A stretch of DNA of 64,000 nucleotides from NCBI GenBank assembly GCA_022316685.1, contig JAKJHU010000023.1, forward strand, positions 4,544,692 through 4,608,691, in the 5' to 3' direction. The translations under genes were made by a program, and so were the position numbers. Under the pieces are notes generated by a model, which saw only the letters and a list, made by a program, of their open reading frames with translations, had not been told where the DNA came from and did not search any database. The DNA comes from Progne subis subis (lineage: Eukaryota > Chordata > Aves > Passeriformes > Hirundinidae). Shown here piece after piece: positions 1 to 10,997 of this stretch. Position 1 is the first letter of the stretch, and every line of letters starts with the position of its first letter.

Positions 1-3000
1 AACAAAGGGAGAAAAAAACAAATAAGGATTCCATGTAACAAAGGACAGAAACAAAATCTCAATCACGGGAAAGTAATGAGCAGAATCACAATTTACTTAT
101 ACCCATCTCTACCAAGTGAAAGAAAGTTCCCTACTGAGAATATAAATAAGACAAATCAAATACCTCAGGATCTATCTGAAGAAATTTTATTCTTATCAGA
201 TAATGGACTTGGGTTTTGTGATGAGAATGCTAATTAATTCATTTGTAATGTAGATAGCAATAATAAAGATAAAATTATTCTCCTGCAAGGATGGATCTAA
301 TTCTTTTTTAAAGTTAATCAGAAATTACAGTGACAGAAAAAACATAATGTTAAGTCTGATATCTGAGTTAATAACAGAAGCCTATAACTTTGAAAGCAAA
401 CTTTGTTATTATCAATATTGAGATGCTAAGAGACAAATATAAGGAGTTAGTCATCTGAATTTTAACTTATTTCTTCAACTCAAAGGTAATATAATGCCTT
501 TAGAATATGACCCTGAAAAGTTTTGCAATAATAACTTTTTGCACAAGTATATTTTCAACCTCAGACTTTTTTTGTTTAAGACAAATTTATATCACTACCT
601 CTTCTGTCCAAAACCTCTCCTTGTTCCTCTGAAACCTATCACAGATAATTAGTCATCAGATGAAATTCAGTGAGACTAAAACACATCTTGGCCTTTTGTT
701 CTGGAACCCTCAGACCCCTTCTCTATCACAGTGGACAGCATCATCGAATCTGCAGTCCTATTTGACTTCTATCATTCCAATTTGTCACATTGATTCTCTC
801 CTCATTTAATCTATCAATGACAAAGCCTTTTCTTTCTATATAATTCTAAATTTTACAAGGTTCATATAATTTTACTTTTCAGTACAGAAACATCTTCATT
901 GTGGTCCACATAAATTGTCTTTCTAACAACCATTCCAAATACTGCTACACAATATTTTTTGTAGGTCAAAATTATGTTGTTTCTCTTTGTCTGTTTTTCT
1001 AATGAGTGATCTTCATCACATAAAAAAACCCTGTTTTGAGGTAGTATTGTTTAAGGGTCAAAATGCCATGCAGGTGTTCTCTTACCCTCCTCAACAGGAC
1101 AGAGTGAGAAAATGTGATGAGAAAGCTTGTTGGTCAATAGAAAGACAGAGAGGTCACTTACCTGTTGCCATCATGGGCAAAAAATATTCAGCTTGCGAAA
1201 AATTAATTTACTTTTTGTAAGCTAAAATGCATTTGAGTGGTAAGAAACAGATGCAAACCAGGCTTACTTTTATTCCTTCACTCTCAACTCCTCTACATTC
1301 CACTTGTCCCACCTTGTGCAGCACATAGGGAATGAGGAATGGGGGATTTATGGCAGATCATAAAAAATTCTCTCCTTATTATTTTCTTCGGTAGAACTAC
1401 ATTCATAAAATCAACTTCCATGCCTAACTGGATTAATTTTTCATGCATTTTAACATCTTTTAGGAAGATAATATATTAAGAGGAATCACAGATTATTTTT
1501 TTTTTTTTTTTCTCCAGTAAAATGGTAGTTGCCTGGTATCAAGGAGTAACTTTTTTTTCAGTGTAGGATACAGCAAAAAAGGTTAAACTAGTAGGATCAA
1601 TTTTAGGATGAGAATAACAAATAAATAAATAAAAGGTCTTATAATTAGTGCACAGGGATGTAAAAAAAATATATTTATATCATTTAAGCTCTACAATGCT
1701 CAGTGATATTTACAAATTATACATGTCCTGTAAATGATAATTAATTGTTCAATCTATTAAAAAATCTATAAGAAAATACAGCTGTGCCATCTCACTTGAT
1801 ATTGACTATATGTTACAAAAAAAAACCTAATAGAGAATCCTGATATTTGTTATTGGTACATCCCTAAATTGCTCTATTTTGTCACAGCAACGTTTCTTAT
1901 TAGTACTGGAAAGCACATATGTACCTATTTACTTTTTTTATGGGGCTATTTCTTTGAGTCTTTAGAGTCAACTAAGATAACTTATCAAACAGGGACAAGG
2001 AGTTATTCCTGGGTCATGAGTGTATTCAGCCAAAAAGCATTGTTGTATAATAAGCCAAGGGAAAGGGAAACTCCAAGCCACTGGCCAATCAAATAACTGG
2101 TGTGTATTGCCCCAGCTCAGCTTCCTCTGTTCATACTCTCCATTTCAGAAGACATTCCTCAGAATATTTCTTACACAGTAGCAATATGATTTCATCAGGA
2201 CTATTGCATTGCAGTATGAGACTCTGCTTTTATCAGGCACAGAGGTTGCACTCATCAATTGGCTGTTTAGCTTTCTGCATATGCTTTAATCAGCAAATGC
2301 TTGCTCACCACCTATATTGCTATTTTCTGCTAGGGTTATCTATTAAGATTTACGTGGTCTCTAGCATAAGGTTATCAACTAAAAACTCTGAAGTAATGGC
2401 TGGAAAAGGAAAATTCACATTTCAGTGGCAATCATTTCTTATACATCCCAGCTTTACAGATCAGATAATGTTTCCTGAATCCTCCAGCATGAGGCCGTGA
2501 AGCTAACAGCACTCTGGGATAGAATAGCAAAAAGTACTGCCACAGCAGTCTGGGGTTGTGTGTGTGTGTGTGTGTCCGGTTGAATACAAAATGAAAGGCA
2601 GACTGTAGTCCTAGAAGTGGAAGTCAGCAAACTTAAATATGTAAGCTCTCTAGAGAACAAAGCACTGTGAAACACCAACACTTATGTGTGCTGGATACAA
2701 GAGTCCCCCTCAGTTTCCCTCAAATTCCACTGATCTAGTCCTGAACAAAACAAGTTAGAATCTGGAGGCCAACCCATTCACCAGATCCTAGAAAGGGGAT
2801 CTCATTCATCATCTTTTATCTCCTGAGGAGGCGCCTGCTATGAAATTGTACAAACTTTTGCAACAAACCACAGCCCACAGCCAGAGCTTTCACTGGCACT
2901 AAATCAGTAACTCCAATGAGCCAGGTCATTCCAGCAGGAGCAGATAACTTCAAATGGTTCAGGGATTAATTTGCAGATACAGAAGACAAACAGGATGCAC

Positions 3001-4322
3001 CTTGCTGGTTGTCTTGACAGGAATTAATTTTCTTCCTTATACTATTGCTGATGCTTACCTTGATATACCTCTGAATGGGAATCTCTAAGTACATAATTTT
3101 AGGCCTATAAAATTAATTCAAGTAAGTACATATCTAAAGTAAATGAACTCAGAATTAACCCTAAAATTAAAATAGCCACAAAATTATATTTGGTTTCGTG
3201 AGTGTTGCCCTAATGTACCCTGATACTTCAGCTGATGATCTATCTCTATGATTTTTTTTTTTTTTTAAGTCATACTTATTCAGCTATTTTAATTTTATAT
3301 GTCAGTCTTTCTCATTCATTCACAGTGAATACTGGGAGGACTGGTCTGTCTTTTGGAAGTACCTACAGGAAACTGTAAAACATCCTGGAGAGTTTATCTG
3401 CAGTTAAATAGACACGAAATTAAAAGGTCACATCTGTAGATGTTCTCAGAAATCTCAAAGTCCCTGTGATAAACAGTGGACAATAAGGCATTAAAACATG
3501 AACAAGAAAGCAAAATGTCTTCATATTTTTTGTTGTTAGAAACAGATAAATTATACTATTTTCAGTCCTTTCCTACACACACCACAAGAAAGATAAGAAT
3601 TTCTGAGCATGTTTAAACTAAAATGAAGTGAAACAACTGAGTTTCATTATCAAATAATTTTAATATAAAATATTTTGTTCATACTAGTTAAGGCTTTACC
3701 TAATAATATTTAATCTTAACAAAATATTAATAAATTTTAAAATAATATTAAGTCTTAAGATTTAATAAGTAGGTACAAGGCAATTAAATAATAACAAATC
3801 TAATTTTTAGGTTTTCATAACATGTGTAAGGTTTTCATAAATCAAGGTCCGCACATGCTTAGTATTTTTTTGATTGCTCAGAAATGTCAAATAAAACCAC
3901 ACGGTCAAAAGAAATATGTGATTCTCTGCAGTTCAACAAATGAGTCCACACAATAGGAAACTTTGTCCCTTACTTTCACTGCAGTCAGGGGCTAATTCAT
4001 GCATATGTACCCTGTTTTCCTACCTTGTAAAGATCATCCCTCCCTACTGGCAATGGCAAAACACGAGAAGAGCTGGATGCAATTTCACAGCATCTGACTG
4101 TGGCTGCCAAAGGCCCTTCACCCATGAGCTTGGGAGCAGCTACTTTCAGCACAAGCATGGACTTCCCACACTGTTTCTTGTCGAGAGCTGAAAAAAATTA
4201 AAAGTCTTTACCTAGAGGAGTGAAAGTTTTACAAGGCTGAATTAACAATTTAAAACATCATTATGATTATCTATCAAGCCAGAAAGTGTGCATTGATCAA
4301 TACAGTAATTGGACTACAACCC
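1..4322. other. AT-rich intergenic DNA, no gene recognised
   Basis: Short open frames here have no recognisable domain, biased composition or splice context, and I take them as chance. Low-complexity pieces include poly-T runs near 1495-1511 and 3250-3266 and a short TG run near 2555-2574. I saw no CR1 or LTR boundary. Old diverged repeats could be missed by eye. Confidence 0.6.
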
Positions 4323-4983
4323 TGTCTTGGTTTGGAGACAAATCTGGGGGAAAACCCCTGTATATGATCCCTCTGGGAAGCAAACTTAAGTGGCTCTTCC
4401 CTCTAACTAGTCTGAAAAAAAAAACTTTTGTGGAGAAAAGTGGAAAAAGCTATTTTACTAAACAAATAAAGTGCATATAAGTATAAAGAATGAATAATAT
4501 GAAACAATAAAATTTCTCGTTTTGAAGTGAGATGGCAAATTGAGAAAGTCCTTGCTGTGGGTGTAGCTCGGCTCTCTCTCAGTTTCTCTTCAGTTTTAGT
4601 CTCTCTGGCGCTGCTGGAAAATGCTGAGATCTAGGCCCCGGTGGGCCGCAGGTGCAGCCCCCAGTGCTCCCCTGGGTTTTCAGTCTAGAGCAGGTTTAAA
4701 CAGTTCCACGAAAAAGAAAGAAAAAAAACAGTCTAGGGAACTTCTCTGCTTTAGCTAGCTGAAACTAACTAAAAGCAAAAAAGATCTCTGTCTTGCAGTC
4801 TTTTTAAGCCTCCGCCGAACCCCGTCTGGAGAAGAATGTGGAGGAGTCAGGCAGTTTTCTTAAAACAAACTCCGCGCTTTTCCTTGCTCTTAGAACTAGT
4901 CTTAAAGGCACAGGACTTAATATACAGAGTCCAAACAGAACAGACGATTGGGGATACAAGCATTATAAAGTTACCTTAGGACA
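4323..4983 (-). repeat. 3' LTR of the edited provirus (hypermutated)
   Basis: A 661-bp LTR bounded by TG..CA. In the minus orientation it begins TGTCCTAAGG and ends CCAAGACA. Aligned by hand to the LTR at 10339-10997, it carries about 29 C-to-T changes on the plus strand, which are G-to-A on the proviral coding strand. About 23 are at GG, five at GA and one at GT. Other differences are a single G/T transversion near the left end, an A-run length change, and one G-to-A that is in the other LTR instead. Confidence 0.93.
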
Positions 4984-5003
4984 TTCTACTCTTTATCTCT
5001 ATA
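4984..5003 (-). other. Putative polypurine tract
   Basis: Directly upstream (minus sense) of the 3' LTR lies a run of almost only A and G, broken by isolated T residues. This is the expected position for the plus-strand primer. Some A residues may be edited G. It is assigned from position and composition only. Confidence 0.55.
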
Positions 5004-5339
5004 TTGTTAATTTACTAAAACTTATATATACTCTAGCTCTACACACACATACATCTATATAAAAAAAAATATGCAATATACAACTACATACAGTGGCAGT
5101 ATTATTCAATACACAATGATAATTACACATGGTTTTTACTTAACAATTAAATCTCTTTGGGGTACACATTGTGTGGTTCTATCTTTTTGCATTACTCACT
5201 ATGTGCAGCTTGGCTCTTGAGCAAAGATAATCTTACGGATGGGATCTTTTGTACTTGAAGTAGGATTGATCTAAACTGTCTTCTCTAACAGACTTTTTAC
5301 ATGTACTACTGGGACTTTTTCTTTATCTACTGTATGTAG

Positions 5340-6060
5340 GGGCTTAGATTGGGCAGGGCTTGCTCGGTTGGTGGAACTTCGGGTGTTAATTAACTAGGTG
5401 GCTTTTGCTAGATGCTGCTCCTAATTTTTGAATGATCCCCCACCCAGTGCTTTCAGGGTGGTTTTTAGCAGTCTATTGTATTTTTTTACTTTCTTTGAAG
5501 CTGGTGCATGATAGGGGATATGGTACACTTACTTAATGCCATGTTCTTTAGCTTAGTTGTTGATGAGGCTGTTTTTGAAATGAGTTCTATTGTCTGACTT
5601 AATTTTCTTAGGGGTACTATGCTTCTAAAGAACTTGCTTTTTAAGGCCCAGGATGGTGTTCTGGGCAGTAGCGTGAGGCACAGGGTAGGTTTTTAGTTAT
5701 TTAGTTGTGGCTTCTACTATGGTTAGCACGTAGCGCTTGCCTTGGCGGGTTTGGGGAAGGGTGATGTAGTTAATCTGCTAGGCTTCTTCATACTTATATT
5801 TGGACTATTGCCTACTATACTATAGGGGCTTTACTTGCTTGGCTTGTTTGATGGTAGCACACGTCTCACAGTCATGGATGACTTGAGAAATACTGTCTAT
5901 GGTTAGATTCACTCTTTGGTCTTGGGCTCACTTATAGGTGGCATTTCTGCCTTGGTGACTTGAGGCATTATGGGCTTATTGAGCTAGGAACAACTCTCTT
6001 TTGTGTTGCTAATCTAAGTCTATTTTTGACACTTTTATTTTTGTAGCTTGATTTACTTGC
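5340..6060 (-). pseudogene. pol: Integrase region of edited pol (broken)
   Basis: Integrase would join viral cDNA to host DNA. On the minus strand, HDCETC (zinc-finger cysteines) is encoded near 5861-5876 and a catalytic-core SDN at about 5589-5597. Both are in the frame shared with protease and RT. In-frame TAG stops at 5778-5780, 5805-5807 and 5820-5822 read CTA on the plus strand, each one G-to-A step from TGG tryptophan. I saw no frameshift between the landmarks. It is not functional. The overall layout resembles ERVL-type integrase, but that is a judgement by eye. The domain edges are approximate. Confidence 0.8.
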
Positions 6061-6099
6061 TTGTTGTTTTGGTGCTCTTCATTAGCTTGACTTTTGGGG

Positions 6100-6500
6100 A
6101 CATGGGCATTTACATGACGGACTTTGACAGGTAGCTTTTTTACTTGAGTGGCAATGTCTTTTTACTTATTTGCAGCTTAGATTGGCTTTCTCTTGCGCTG
6201 CTAATTGGTTTTTTTCTATTTTTCTAGCTATCTTTACAGAGCATTAGCTACTATTCACGAATCAGTGTAGAGGTAGAGCTTTGGCTACTTTTTTTTTTCA
6301 GCAATGTTTAGGGCTAGTTGAACAGCTTTGAGTTCAGCAAGTTGGCTTGACTCACTTTTTCTTTTAGTGGCTTGTGCAACTTGTTGTGTGGGGCTCTATA
6401 CGGCTGCTTTCTACTTTTGTTTTATTTTTACGATGCGGCAGGAACTGTCAGTGAAAAGAGCGTAGCAAGTTTCTTTTGCTGGCAGTTGGTTGTATGGTGG
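6100..6500 (-). pseudogene. pol: RNase H region of edited pol (broken)
   Basis: RNase H degrades the RNA of the RNA:DNA hybrid during reverse transcription. The minus strand reads FTDSS at 6441-6455, the position of the first catalytic Asp, where the family normally has TDG or TDGS. The serine is one G-to-A step from glycine. The landmark is in the same frame as RT and integrase. Edges are approximate and the region is closed by stops. Confidence 0.65.
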
Positions 6501-6699
6501 AGCTTCTTTAGCACGTGTTACTTGTTCTTGCTTTTTTTCATTTATGAGACTAAAGTTTTCACCTTCCGGCCAGTTTGTAATTATTTTTAGAATCTTAGGG
6601 CGATTTGGGTTTTTAATGTGGGCGCGCTGAGTGATGAGGGTAATCTATTTGCTTTATGTGGTATTGGTGGCATGGTGGGTAGAGGGTACTTCTGCTTTA

Positions 6700-7990
6700 A
6701 ACATCCATCCCAGCACTGGTAGTCGAGGTGCCAGAAGGAGTTGTGTTTCAGTACTTACTACTTCTGAGGCAGCTTGAATTCTTTTATAGGCGGCTAAGAT
6801 TTCTTTTTCTGTTGGAGTGTAGTTGGCTTTGGACTTTTTGTAGCTTTGGTTTTAGAATCTTAGTGGCTGGCTCTGAGTCTCTTCAGGTACTTTCTGCCAA
6901 AGGCTCTAGGACAGGCTATTGTTCTCGGCTGCTGAGTAGAGCACGTTCTTTACATCTGGTCTTGTCTTGACTGGGCTAAGGGCTACTGTATGAGCGATTT
7001 TTTGCTTGATCTGGGCAAAGGCTTGTTGCTGTTCAGGGCCTTAGTGGAAATTATTTTTCTTGCGGGTGACTAGGTAGAGAGGGCTTACAATCTGGCTGTA
7101 CTCAGGAATGTGCATCTTTTAGAAACTTATGGCGCTTAGGAAAGCTTGTGTTTCTTTTTTGTTAGTTGGTGGACACATTGCTGTGATTTTGTTGATGATT
7201 TCAGTGGGAATCTGACGCTTTCTATCTTGCTACTTTATTCTTAGAAACTGGATCTCTCGAGCAGGTTCTTTAACTTTGCTTTTCTTGATAGCAAAGCTAG
7301 CTTTTAGGAGAATCTGGATGATCTTTTTTCTTTTCTTAAACACTTTTATTGCTGTGTTCTCTCATACAATGATGTCATTAATGTATTGTAGATGTTCTGG
7401 AGCTTCACTTTTTTTTAGTGCAGCTTGAATTAGTCTATGGCAGATGGTGGGGCTGTGTTTCTACCCTTGGGGCAGTCGGTTCTAGGTGTACTGCACACTT
7501 TTCTAGGTGAAAGCAAACTGAGGCTTGCATTCTGCAGCCAGAGGAATGGAGAAAAATGCGTTAGCAATGTTAATTGTGGTGTATTATTTTGCTGCTTTGG
7601 ACTCTAGCTTGTACTGGAGTTCTAGCATGTCTGGCACAGCAGTGCTTAAAGGTGGAGTTACTTCGTTCAAGGCATGGTAGTCTACGGTCAATTTCTATTT
7701 TTCGTTAGACTTGCGCACAGGCTAGATGGGGTTATTGAAGGGTGAGTGGGTTTTGCTGACTACCCCTTGGGTCTCTAGCTTACGGATTATTTTGTGGATG
7801 GGGATCACAGTATTTTGAGTTGTTCTGTACTGTCGGCGATGCACTGTTGAAGTGGCAATTGGCACTTGTTGCTCTTCTACTTTTAGAAGACTTACAGCAG
7901 ATGGGTTTTCTGATAGTCTAGGCAAGGTATTTAACTGCTTAACATCTCTTGTTTTTACAGCTGCTATCTTGAATGCTTACTTAAATCTCT
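6700..7990 (-). pseudogene. pol: Reverse transcriptase region of edited pol (broken)
   Basis: The RT start is readable as an open stretch at 7722-7925, with the finger-region phrase GVVSKTHSPFNNPI at its end. The active-site box reads YIND at 7374-7385, where the family has YxDD, so the first aspartate has become asparagine. That is one G-to-A change (GAY to AAY) and would abolish polymerase activity. A connection-domain phrase, YTPTEKE, lies near 6800-6830. All are in the frame of protease and integrase. Numerous TAG/TAA stops interrupt it. Identification as RT is firm; class is less so. Confidence 0.88.
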
Positions 7991-7999
7991 TCGGGTTTT

Positions 8000-8260
8000 T
8001 GTAATAGCTATTCTGGAGGAAGTTTATGCTTAAAATGCACGGAGCCTCTGGGCTAGTCACAATAGGGTGTCTTTTCTACTCATTTTTAGTTAGGCTCACA
8101 TCAGCTTTTACTAAAGTAAAATTTTGTGAGCTCCCTGTCACTCTAGCAATGGAAACAGATTCTTCCCCCACATGTCTTGATGGGAGTAATGTGCATTGTG
8201 CACTAGTGTTAACTAAGGCTTCATATTTTTGTGGTTTTGATGTGCTAGGCTAACGAATTT
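8000..8260 (-). pseudogene. pro: Retroviral protease region (broken)
   Basis: The minus strand reads ALVNTSAQCTLLPS around 8190-8220. The family's catalytic triplet is DTG, usually followed by A. Here it is N-T-S at 8202-8210, both changes being single G-to-A steps. It lies just upstream of RT in the same frame, the usual order. A downstream in-frame TAG closes it. It would be inactive. The rest of the fold is not verifiable by eye. Confidence 0.75.
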
Positions 8261-8269
8261 ACACAGTCT

Positions 8270-9707
8270 AAAAAATACGGTTTTCTCTAGCTTTTACTTG
8301 GTTAGAGGCAGGGCCCCTCTAAGCTTGATTATCCCTATTTCCCTGGGTAACTGGAGCTGCTTCTTTCTTGATAGAACTTTTTTTTACAGTTTTGCTATCT
8401 AACAATTCATGCAGCTGTTGTGTTATAGCATTAGTAGATTCTCTATCTTATTTTTTCATGTTTTTTCTACAATCACGCAGGAAGGACTACAGCTTAGCTT
8501 GTGGAATGCTTTTTCTTTCTCTATCTAGGGAATGTTTGCGTGTGGTGCTAGAGCTCTTAACTTGTACTGCAGAGATTTGGAGAATGTTCTCTTTGAGTTC
8601 TTTGTGATTCTCTTCTATCTTGTCTGCTAATCCCTGCACTTGTGTTTCTAAAGCTGCGATTCTTGCATGTGTTGGACTATGCATGGCATTTGCATATGTT
8701 CGGAGCTTCTTCGCTATATCTAGCACAGTTTTTTCTGTTTTATCTCGCTTTATTATTGCTAAAGCAGAGGAGTATTTTTGTGGCTCAAGTTGTACAAGTT
8801 TTTGCTACATTACAGGTGTACATGGTACTAAGTCGGGGTTCTTAGTGTTTAGGTTATCTGAGAAGACAATCTCTGCTACTGCTATTTCTCTTAAGCGCTG
8901 AATTCTTTGTTTAATGGTTTTCTACTGAGTTTGCTGCAGATAGAGATCATCGGCACATAGATATCTTTGTGCCATGCTTCTCAAGACTTGTTTTTAGAGA
9001 TTGCAAGGACTAGCCTCCCTCATTATTTCTTGGTTAATAACTGGATCATGTGATAGGGATCTAAGATGTTTTGCTTTAGTGCTATTTAGTATTGTAGCTT
9101 CGCTTGCAGCATTTCAAAGACGGACTAACTAACTAATTATAGATTCATTAGGTTGTTGAGTATAATTCTTTCTTAGGCTATGAAGGTCTTTCAGGGACAA
9201 GGACTTAATAGTATCTCTTGATTTTGCAGCAGTTGGTTGGGCTCTTGATCTTGTAGCAGTTGGTTGGGCTCTTGATGTTGTAGCAGTTGGTTGGGCTCTT
9301 GATCTTGTAGCAGCTGGTTGGGCTTCTGATTGTGTGCTAGTTGGTTGGACTCTTGATTTTGTACTAGTTGGTTGGGCTTCTGATTTTGTATCAGTTGGTT
9401 CAGCTTCTGATTGTGTATCATTAGTTGCTTCAGCTTCTGATTGTGTGTCAGGTGGTTTGACTTCTGACTGGGTGTCAGGAGGCACTGAGGATTTTTTACT
9501 TGAATCATTATTTACTGGTCGATTGGTTTTTTCTGTGTGCTTTTTTTTTTTTTTTACTGCAGCAACTGCTGGTGTCTTAGCTTTACTGTCTGGTTTAGCT
9601 GCAGCCTGAATAGCTGTGGGGTTGGCTGCAGCTTGAGTGACTGATTTATTTTCTTGCTCCCTTGCCTCTATCTGCTGCCTTATAGTGTTTAGCAGTGTGT
9701 GACTCAT
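8270..9707 (-). pseudogene. gag: gag-like region with repeat-rich and coiled-coil parts (broken)
   Basis: A start ATG is at 9705-9707, opening with MSHTLLNTIRQQIEAREQEN. The frame stays open to a TAG at 9129-9131. The first third is rich in Ala, Lys, Thr, Gln and Ser with a run of seven Lys-type residues. A series of ~10-residue repeats follows. Further on, in the same frame, 8487-8726 encodes a Leu/Ala/Glu-rich helical stretch that looks like a coiled coil. Position between primer site and protease makes it gag, the virion structural protein. I see no CCHC zinc knuckle. The repeat part probably survived editing because its coding strand has few GG pairs. It is not clear which gag family this is. 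Confidence 0.7.
9213..9480 (-). repeat. Tandem ~30-bp repeats coding a gag decapeptide array
   Basis: About nine imperfect copies of a ~27-33-bp unit, plus-strand core gttggttgggctcttgat. On the minus strand they code variants of AQPTATRSR, SEAQPTSTK and SEAEPTDTK. The array keeps frame, and its units change gradually from acidic (SEAE) to basic (SRAQ) along the protein. Confidence 0.85.
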
Positions 9708-10310
9708 TTTAGAAAAGCTATAAGCTATATAGAGGAAAGTCACTAGGTGAAACACTAGAGAGGTGGGGTCTTTAACATTCAGGAGACTTTGAATATTTTC
9801 TAAAAGTGATGTAACTGACTTAAAAGAGAAGAAGGAAAAAAGAGGCTGAAGAGCCTCATTTCCTACTCCTCCTCTAACAAACTGGGTGCAGTTATTGATA
9901 AATCTCTAAAACATGTTGCTGGAACTAGGACGCAGGGTAGGACGAAAAAACTATAAACTGAACATACTTAGAACAAACTCTAGTATCTTTATAAGCTTCT
10001 TGTAAGCCATAATTACTGAACTTAGCAAAATAACTATTTTAATTTGTGCATCTCTAGTGTAAAAGCTGTATGTTAAGGACAATATTGGAGCTATTTCTGG
10101 GTACGAAAACAAACTTAGGGACTAGAAAGGTATTAAGACTTTAAAAAAGCTTAGGGAACAGAAATGCAGAAAAGACTTTATTCTAAGAGACGTTAGGACT
10201 TCAAGAAGCAATATGGCTACTGTCTGTTTAATCTTTACTTAAAGGACAACAACAACAACAACAATAAAAAATGCAGTTAATAGTAATACAAGTTTTTTTT
10301 ACTCTTTCGT
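9708..10310 (-). other. 5' untranslated leader of the edited provirus
   Basis: Between the primer site and the gag ATG. It holds a (CAA)6 run at 10247-10264. The plus strand is rich in CTA and TTA, so the leader seems edited too, although the adjoining 5' LTR is not. No packaging signal can be assigned by eye. Confidence 0.6.
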
Positions 10311-10328
10311 GCCCCACGTTGGGCGCCA
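10311..10328 (-). other. Primer binding site, tRNA-Lys(1,2) type
   Basis: The minus strand reads TGGCGCCCAACGTGGGGC, an 18-nt match to the 3' end of tRNA-Lys(1,2) as I know it. It lies 10 nt inside the 5' LTR. This fixes the element's orientation as minus. The site is unedited, as expected because it is copied from the tRNA primer. Confidence 0.9.
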
Positions 10329-10338
10329 ATTAAGGGTA

Positions 10339-10997
10339 TGTCTTGGTTTGGAGACAAATCTGGGGGAAAACCCCTGTATAGGATCCCTCTGGGAAGCAAA
10401 CCCAAGTGGCCCCTCCCTCCAACCAGTCCGAAAAAAAACTTTTGTGGAGAAAAGTGGAAAAAGCTATTTTACTAAACAAATAAAGTGCATACAAGTATAA
10501 AGAATGAATAATATGAAACAATAAAATTTCTCGTTTTGAAGTGAGATGGCAAATTGAGAAAGTCCTTGCCGTGGGTGTAGCTCGGCTCTCTCTCAGTCTC
10601 TCCTCAGTCCCAGTCCCTCCGGCGCTGCTGGAAAATGCCGAGATCCAGGCCCCGGTGGGCCGCAGGTGCAGCCCCCAGTGCTCCCCTGGGTTTTCAGTCT
10701 AGAGCAGGTTTAAACAGTTCCACGAAAAAGAAAGAAAAAAAACAGTCCAGGGAACTTCTCTGCCCTAGCTAGCTGAAACTAACTAAAAGCAAAAAAGATC
10801 TCTGTCCTGCAGTCTTTCCAAGCCTCCGCCGAACCCCGTCCGGAGAAGAATGTGGAGGAGTCAGGCAGTTTTCTCAAAACAAACTCCGCGCTTTTCCTTG
10901 CTCTTAGAACCAGTCTTAAAGGCACAGGACTCAATATACAGAGTTCAAACAGAACAGACGATTGGGGATACAAGCATTATAAAGTTACCCTAGGACA
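10339..10997 (-). repeat. 5' LTR of the edited provirus (unedited)
   Basis: A 659-bp LTR bounded by TG..CA. It closely matches the solo LTR at 57808-58468 (opposite orientation) and the 3' LTR at 4323-4983. It keeps the CC runs that read CT or TT in the 3' LTR, so it is close to the unedited state. Its outer flank is ttccc. Confidence 0.93.

Larger units (their letters stand above)
4323..10997 (-). mobile_element. Full-length endogenous retrovirus, G-to-A hypermutated, gag-pro-pol, no env
   Basis: A 6.7-kb provirus read on the minus strand. Its 5' LTR is at 10339-10997 and its 3' LTR at 4323-4983. The LTRs are near-identical except for one-directional changes. Next to the 5' LTR is a perfect tRNA-Lys(1,2)-type primer site, and next to the 3' LTR a purine-rich tract. 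The order gag coiled coil, protease, reverse transcriptase, RNase H, integrase is visible, and every landmark I located lies in the same frame. Between integrase and the 3' LTR there is no room for an env. The pol gene reads as ERVL/spuma-like to me, and the related solo LTR at 57808 has a 5-bp TSD, which fits that class. A Lys primer is more usual in class II, so the class is uncertain. The flanks show no matching TSD (aaccc on the left, ttccc on the right). The copy is defective: many in-frame stops and altered catalytic residues. Confidence 0.93.

Noticed and set aside
2102..2500. 132-codon plus-strand open frame
   Set aside because: No domain, composition like chance translation of non-coding AT-rich DNA, and an overlapping frame on the other strand.
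9213..9480. Repeat array on the plus strand read as a protein (9334-9609)
   Set aside because: It is the shadow of the minus-strand gag repeats; gag orientation is fixed by primer site and pol.
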